The position numbers were made by a program, and so were the translations under genes. The notes under the pieces were generated by a model. That model searched no databases. It had not been told where the DNA came from and saw only the letters and a list, made by a program, of their open reading frames with translations. This document shows, in pieces, positions 31,986 to 35,221 of a stretch of 35,221 nt of DNA. Numbering within the stretch: the first letter of the stretch is position 1; every line of letters starts with the position of its first letter. Source of the stretch: an uncultured Hyphomicrobiaceae bacterium (GTDB lineage: Bacteria > Pseudomonadota > Alphaproteobacteria > Rhizobiales > CALHAX01); assembly GCA_937931785.1 (NCBI GenBank), contig CALHAX010000098.1:1-35221 (forward strand). Direction: 5' to 3'.

Positions 31986-33159
31986 GACCGTGATCACATC
32001 GAACAGACTGCGCAATGCGATCGACACGGAAGCCCGAGCTGCAGGGTTTGACGTTGTCCGAGTGATGCGCGCAGTGGATTTTCCGGCGGAGCATGACGCG
32101 CACTATCGGGCTTTCGTTGCTGCAGGGCACTACGGTGATATGGGGTGGATGGCGGAGACGGCTGACCGTCGAACCCATCCGCAACGGCTTTGGCAGGATG
32201 CAAAATCCGTCATCGTGCTCGGCATGAACTACGGGCCGGATTATGATCCGACAGCCGTGCTTGAGAGGTCTGAACGGGCTGCGATCTCCTGCTATGCCAA
32301 GGGCAAGGATTATCACGTTGTCATAAAGAAAGCGCTGAAGCGTGTGGCCGGGTGGTTGCATCGCACGCAAAATGTTGAAGTGAAGGTGTTTGTTGACACG
32401 GCTCCCGTTATGGAAAAGCCGGTGGCAATGGAGGCTGGGGTTGGCTGGCAGGGCAAGCACACCAATCTGGTATCGCGCGATTTTGGGTCGTGGCTGTTCC
32501 TCGGTGCAATCTTCACCACGGCGGAGCTGGAACCGGATACTTCGGAAACCGATCACTGTGGCGGATGTCGTCGGTGCCTCGATGTTTGCCCGACCAATGC
32601 GTTTCCAGCGCCCTATCAGCTCGACGCGCGGCGTTGCATTTCGTACCTCACGATCGAGCACAAGGGGCACATTCCGGTGGAGTTCCGCACGGCGATGGGC
32701 AACCGCATTTTTGGATGTGACGACTGCCTGGCTGTCTGCCCGTGGAACAAGTTTGCCCAGCGTGCGCAGGAGCAACGGTTTGCGGCGAGGGACGAGACAG
32801 ACAATCCGCCGCTGGCCGAACTGCTGGCCATGGATGACGCGGCGTTCCGTAAACGGTTCCAGGGTACCCCCGTGCGCCGGACAGGGCGTGAGCGGTTTAT
32901 GCGCAATGTATTGATCGCGGCTGGCAATTCAGGTGCACTCACACTCGTCCCACAGGTAACGGCTTTGCTCGAAGATCCATCGTCGTTGGTTCGCGCAATG
33001 GCAATCTGGGCATTGGTGCAACTCCATGACACCCATGACAGTCACAGAGAATTTGTTCGGCTTCGCACGCAATACCTGCCAGATGAACCAGATGATGTGG
33101 TTCGCCGGGAATGGGCGGCGCGCACGTTCGATGACACGGCAACGGAAACACTGGAATGA
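31966..33159 (+). CDS. queG: Epoxyqueuosine reductase
   Basis: This protein of about 397 residues carries out the last step of queuosine tRNA modification, reduction of epoxyqueuosine with cobalamin and two [4Fe-4S] clusters. Visible are DTAPVMEKPVAMEAGVGW and QGKHTNLVSRDFGSWLFLG of the cobalamin part, the ferredoxin-like cluster CGGCRRCLDVCPTNAF, the second cluster DDCLAVCPWNKF and a C-terminal HEAT-like helical repeat. The start ATG 31966 lies inside the end of the GST gene; a later GTG at 31990 is the alternative. All cluster cysteines are intact. The gene overlaps the epimerase by ATGA. Confidence 0.95.
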   Translation: MTIRTFETVITSNRLRNAIDTEARAAGFDVVRVMRAVDFPAEHDAHYRAFVAAGHYGDMGWMAETADRRTHPQRLWQDAKSVIVLGMNYGPDYDPTAVLERSERAAISCYAKGKDYHVVIKKALKRVAGWLHRTQNVEVKVFVDTAPVMEKPVAMEAGVGWQGKHTNLVSRDFGSWLFLGAIFTTAELEPDTSETDHCGGCRRCLDVCPTNAFPAPYQLDARRCISYLTIEHKGHIPVEFRTAMGNRIFGCDDCLAVCPWNKFAQRAQEQRFAARDETDNPPLAELLAMDDAAFRKRFQGTPVRRTGRERFMRNVLIAAGNSGALTLVPQVTALLEDPSSLVRAMAIWALVQLHDTHDSHREFVRLRTQYLPDEPDDVVRREWAARTFDDTATETLE

Positions 33160-34019
33160 CGCATTTGCTGGCCATGGGCCTCGGTTACACGGCACGGGTT
33201 GTCAGTGATCAGTTGAAGGCTGACGGTTGGTCCATAACCGGGTCGGCCCGCTCGGCGGAAAAGGTCGCTGCGATGCAAGCAGAGGGCTTCGGAGCGGTTG
33301 CGTTCGATCCGGCGCAGGAGGTGATGCCGGAGAAACTGCCTGGTGACATCACACATCTCCTGATTTCGGCTGCTCCGGGAGCGGACGGCGATCCGGTTCT
33401 CGGTGCGCTCGACGATATGCTCGTCACGCTGCTCCACCTCGAATGGGTTGGTTACCTCTCCACGATTGGCGTGTACGGCAATGCGGATGGGGCGTGGATT
33501 GATGAGAGCGCCCAGCGAAAACCATCGTCGGAGCGGGGCAAGCGGCGTGTAATTGCAGAGGATGCCTGGTTGGCATTCGGCGCGCGAACCGGCATCGCCG
33601 TCCAGATCTTTCGATTACCGGGAATTTATGGTCCCGGTCGAAGTCCGCTGAACAAGGTTGCAGATGGAAAATCCCGTCGTGTCATCAAGCCGGGGCAGGT
33701 GTTCAACCGGGCCCATGTGGGGGACATCGCGCAAGTTGTTCTGGCTTCGATGGCGCAGCCCAGGGCTGGGGCTGTTTACAATGTATCTGACGACGAGCCC
33801 GCACCGCCTCAGGAGGTCATCGCATATGCTTCTGAATTGCTGGGAGTTGAAGCGCCGCCGGAAGTGGATTTCGACACGGCAGATATGACACCAATGGCGC
33901 GGAGCTTTTACTCCGACAACAAGCGCGTCGGCAACGCGTTGATCAAAAACGAACTGGGCGTGACGTTGAAGTATCCGACGTACCGGGAAGGGTTGCAGCA
34001 GGTGTTGGAAGCGATGTAA
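33156..34019 (+). CDS. NAD(P)-dependent epimerase/dehydratase-like protein
   Basis: This 287-residue atypical extended SDR resembles the YeeZ-like group. It begins MTHLLAMGLGYTARVVSDQL, where GxGYxA is the modified cofactor motif, and includes VGYLSTIGVYGNADG, EDAWLAFGARTGIAVQIFRL, PGIYGPGRSPLNKV and NRAHVGDIAQVV. The catalytic YxxxK is not obvious, as in other members of this group. The ATG overlaps the queG stop by four bases, so it is translated with queG. It was once suggested to act in sugar-nucleotide metabolism; here no such partner genes occur. Confidence 0.85.
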   Translation: MTHLLAMGLGYTARVVSDQLKADGWSITGSARSAEKVAAMQAEGFGAVAFDPAQEVMPEKLPGDITHLLISAAPGADGDPVLGALDDMLVTLLHLEWVGYLSTIGVYGNADGAWIDESAQRKPSSERGKRRVIAEDAWLAFGARTGIAVQIFRLPGIYGPGRSPLNKVADGKSRRVIKPGQVFNRAHVGDIAQVVLASMAQPRAGAVYNVSDDEPAPPQEVIAYASELLGVEAPPEVDFDTADMTPMARSFYSDNKRVGNALIKNELGVTLKYPTYREGLQQVLEAM

Positions 34020-34149
34020 ACGCGCGCTGAAAACCGCAAGTCATTGAAACGTCAGAAGAGGCGGGTCGCGCTGTATCTTCCGATCAAGCTGCAAGGGCTG
34101 CTGCAATTACGAAGTCAAAGCCGCAATCTTCGGTTACTCGTTTGAGCAT

Positions 34150-34935
34150 TCAAGAGAGAGTGCGTTGTATTTCCGAAAGAAACTTCTCGGCAGCCAGCTT
34201 CGGTTTGCTAGCTTGCGTGATCGGCCTGCCAACCACCAGATAGCTAGCCCCAGCCTGCAATGCGCGGCGCGGCGTCATCACCCTGCTCTGATCGTCTTCG
34301 CCTTCGTCACCAAATCGAATTCCTGGTACTTTAATAATAAAGCCTGGATTTAAATCACGTGTTGCATCGCGAATGGCGGAGGCTTCATGGCCTGATGCAA
34401 TTACCCCGTCAAAACCACTCTCGCAAGCATAACGGGCTCGACGTAGGACCAAATCTGCAGGCGTAAGTGAGGTGCCCCAGTCTTCCAAATCATATTGATC
34501 CGCACTTGTCAGGACGGTAACAGCTAAAAGCTTTAGTTTGCTGTTGTGTCCACGACCTTCAATGGCCGCGGCCATTGTCTTGCGATCGGTTCCGTGAACG
34601 GTCAAGAAGTCGAACCCCAGTTTCGAGATATTCTCGACTGACTTTTTCACCGTATTGGGGATGTCTAAAAGCTTCATGTCCAGAAAGACGTTTTTACCTT
34701 CGCCGACCAATTCCTTAGCCAGTTTTAATCCGTCCCCGAACAGTAGTTCGAGACCGATCTTATAAAAATCGACGGTCCCTTCTAGCTCGGACACCATATC
34801 CCGTGCTTCATCGTAGGTTTGAAAATCGAGAGCAACAATAAGCTTTTCTCGATGCCTATCAGTAATGTTGCCGCACAGATTGCTCACAGGTTCCTCGTCC
34901 ACTGAACAAACAGTGTCGCTTCCAATCTCAAACAT
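34150..34935 (-). CDS. pyrF: Orotidine 5'-phosphate decarboxylase
   Basis: This 261-residue TIM-barrel enzyme makes UMP from OMP. Visible are LIVALDFQTYDEA, the catalytic DMKLLDIPNT (here FLDMKLLDIPNTVKKSV), TVHGTDRKTM, FIIKVPGIR and the phosphate site LVVGRPIT. The catalytic Lys-Asp network is intact. It has about 30 extra residues at the N-terminus (from MFEIGSDTVCSVDEE) compared with the compact bacterial form; the start at 34935 has AGGA eight bases upstream and looks genuine. Its codons are more AT-rich than its neighbours' by eye. It is beside dnaJ, with an inverted repeat between them. Confidence 0.95.
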   Translation of the reverse strand: MFEIGSDTVCSVDEEPVSNLCGNITDRHREKLIVALDFQTYDEARDMVSELEGTVDFYKIGLELLFGDGLKLAKELVGEGKNVFLDMKLLDIPNTVKKSVENISKLGFDFLTVHGTDRKTMAAAIEGRGHNSKLKLLAVTVLTSADQYDLEDWGTSLTPADLVLRRARYACESGFDGVIASGHEASAIRDATRDLNPGFIIKVPGIRFGDEGEDDQSRVMTPRRALQAGASYLVVGRPITQASKPKLAAEKFLSEIQRTLS

Positions 34936-34983
34936 ATCGAAATCCTGCCCCTTAGCCCACAGAGTTCACTCGGAAAACTGCTT

Positions 34984-35023
34984 GACTCTACGAATCGACC
35001 TACCATTAGCGATTCGTAGTGTC
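34984..35023 (-). terminator. Long inverted repeat between dnaJ and pyrF
   Basis: GACTCTACGAATCG (34984-34997) pairs with CGATTCGTAGTGTC (35010-35023) with one mismatch in 14 and a 12-base loop. It lies between dnaJ and pyrF, both on the minus strand. The T run after it on that strand is weak, so it may end dnaJ transcription or be an operator for pyrF. Confidence 0.55.
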
Positions 35024-35082
35024 ATCTGAAAAGGGTGAAACTCGAGCTAATTTATGTGAGTAAGTGTGTCGCGCTTGTGTCC

Positions 35083-35221
35083 TTAAGCATCCCCGTCAAA
35101 AAACGCCTTCACGCGTGAGAAGAATCCGCTTGAATCCGGGCTGGTTGTGTCGGTCGATGCCTCTTCGAACTCCTTCAGGAGCTCTTTCTGCCGCTTGTTC
35201 AGGTTTTTCGGCGTTTCCACT
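35083..35221 (-). CDS. dnaJ: C-terminal end of chaperone DnaJ, cut by window edge
   Basis: The minus-strand frame enters at base 35221 and ends at a TAA at 35083-35085, giving the last 45 residues. They read VETPKNLNKRQKELLKEFEE and end VKAFFDGDA, with SSGFFSRVK between. This is the C-terminal tail of DnaJ, with the conserved TPxxLxxxQxxLLxxFxE segment. The rest of the gene (J-domain, zinc fingers, substrate domains) lies to the right. The tail length and the FFDG-type ending are normal. Confidence 0.9.
   Translation of the reverse strand, partial: VETPKNLNKRQKELLKEFEEASTDTTSPDSSGFFSRVKAFFDGDA

Overview
The window looks like a piece of an alphaproteobacterial chromosome, probably a free-living aerobic or microaerobic lineage near Rhodospirillales or Hyphomicrobiales. 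This is inferred from gene families and neighbourhoods (dnaJ beside pyrF; uppP, GST, queG and an epimerase together; yggT upstream of folD) and from a moderate-to-high GC content judged by eye. No 16S rRNA or other decisive marker is present, so the genus is open.

Bases 1-2724 appear to be the right end of a genomic island. There is the 3' part of a large unrecognised protein, a truncated ATP-binding/AlbA_2-type regulator remnant on the other strand, and at 2680-2724 an isolated 3' half of a tRNA-Thr(CGU) gene ending in CCA. That is the usual scar at the far end of an element inserted into a tRNA gene. The intact tRNA and the integrase should lie to the left, outside the window.

Bases 2822-7948 hold a small hypothetical gene and a five-gene plus-strand operon for a tungsten-type aldehyde oxidoreductase. 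It encodes a four-cluster ferredoxin, the W-pterin catalytic subunit, a FAD/NAD oxidoreductase, a MoaD-like sulfur carrier and a small partner protein. A sigma-70-like promoter precedes the operon and a perfect 10-bp hairpin lies between the catalytic and FAD genes. Bases 8088-12422 hold a fatty-acid desaturase overlapping a signal-less PhnD-like protein, then a dimethylglycine/sarcosine dehydrogenase with a GcvT domain.

Bases 12551-16830 hold a TIP30-like oxidoreductase and minus-strand genes for a cyclopropane fatty acid synthase, an AbrB-family membrane protein with an irregular 5' end, and an acyltransferase-3 membrane protein. Bases 17000-22629 carry rpe, a TerB-like protein, a stand-alone DUF4347 protein, an SDR overlapping a class I glutamine amidotransferase, a YggT protein and folD, with a possible DUF167 remnant between the last two.

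Bases 23053-26147 are an envelope segment: an RlpA-like protein with a basic tail and a strong terminator, a secreted protein with a discoidin-like (NADase-type) C-terminal domain, and a VanX-type D-Ala-D-Ala dipeptidase overlapping it. Bases 26290-30211 hold a NaChBac-type sodium channel, a divergent Lrp/LysE-exporter pair, three tandem DUF1330 genes, a VOC protein and a YdjM-like membrane protein. Bases 30235-35221 are housekeeping: uppP, a GST-like protein, queG, an epimerase, pyrF and the 3' end of dnaJ, with a long inverted repeat between pyrF and dnaJ.
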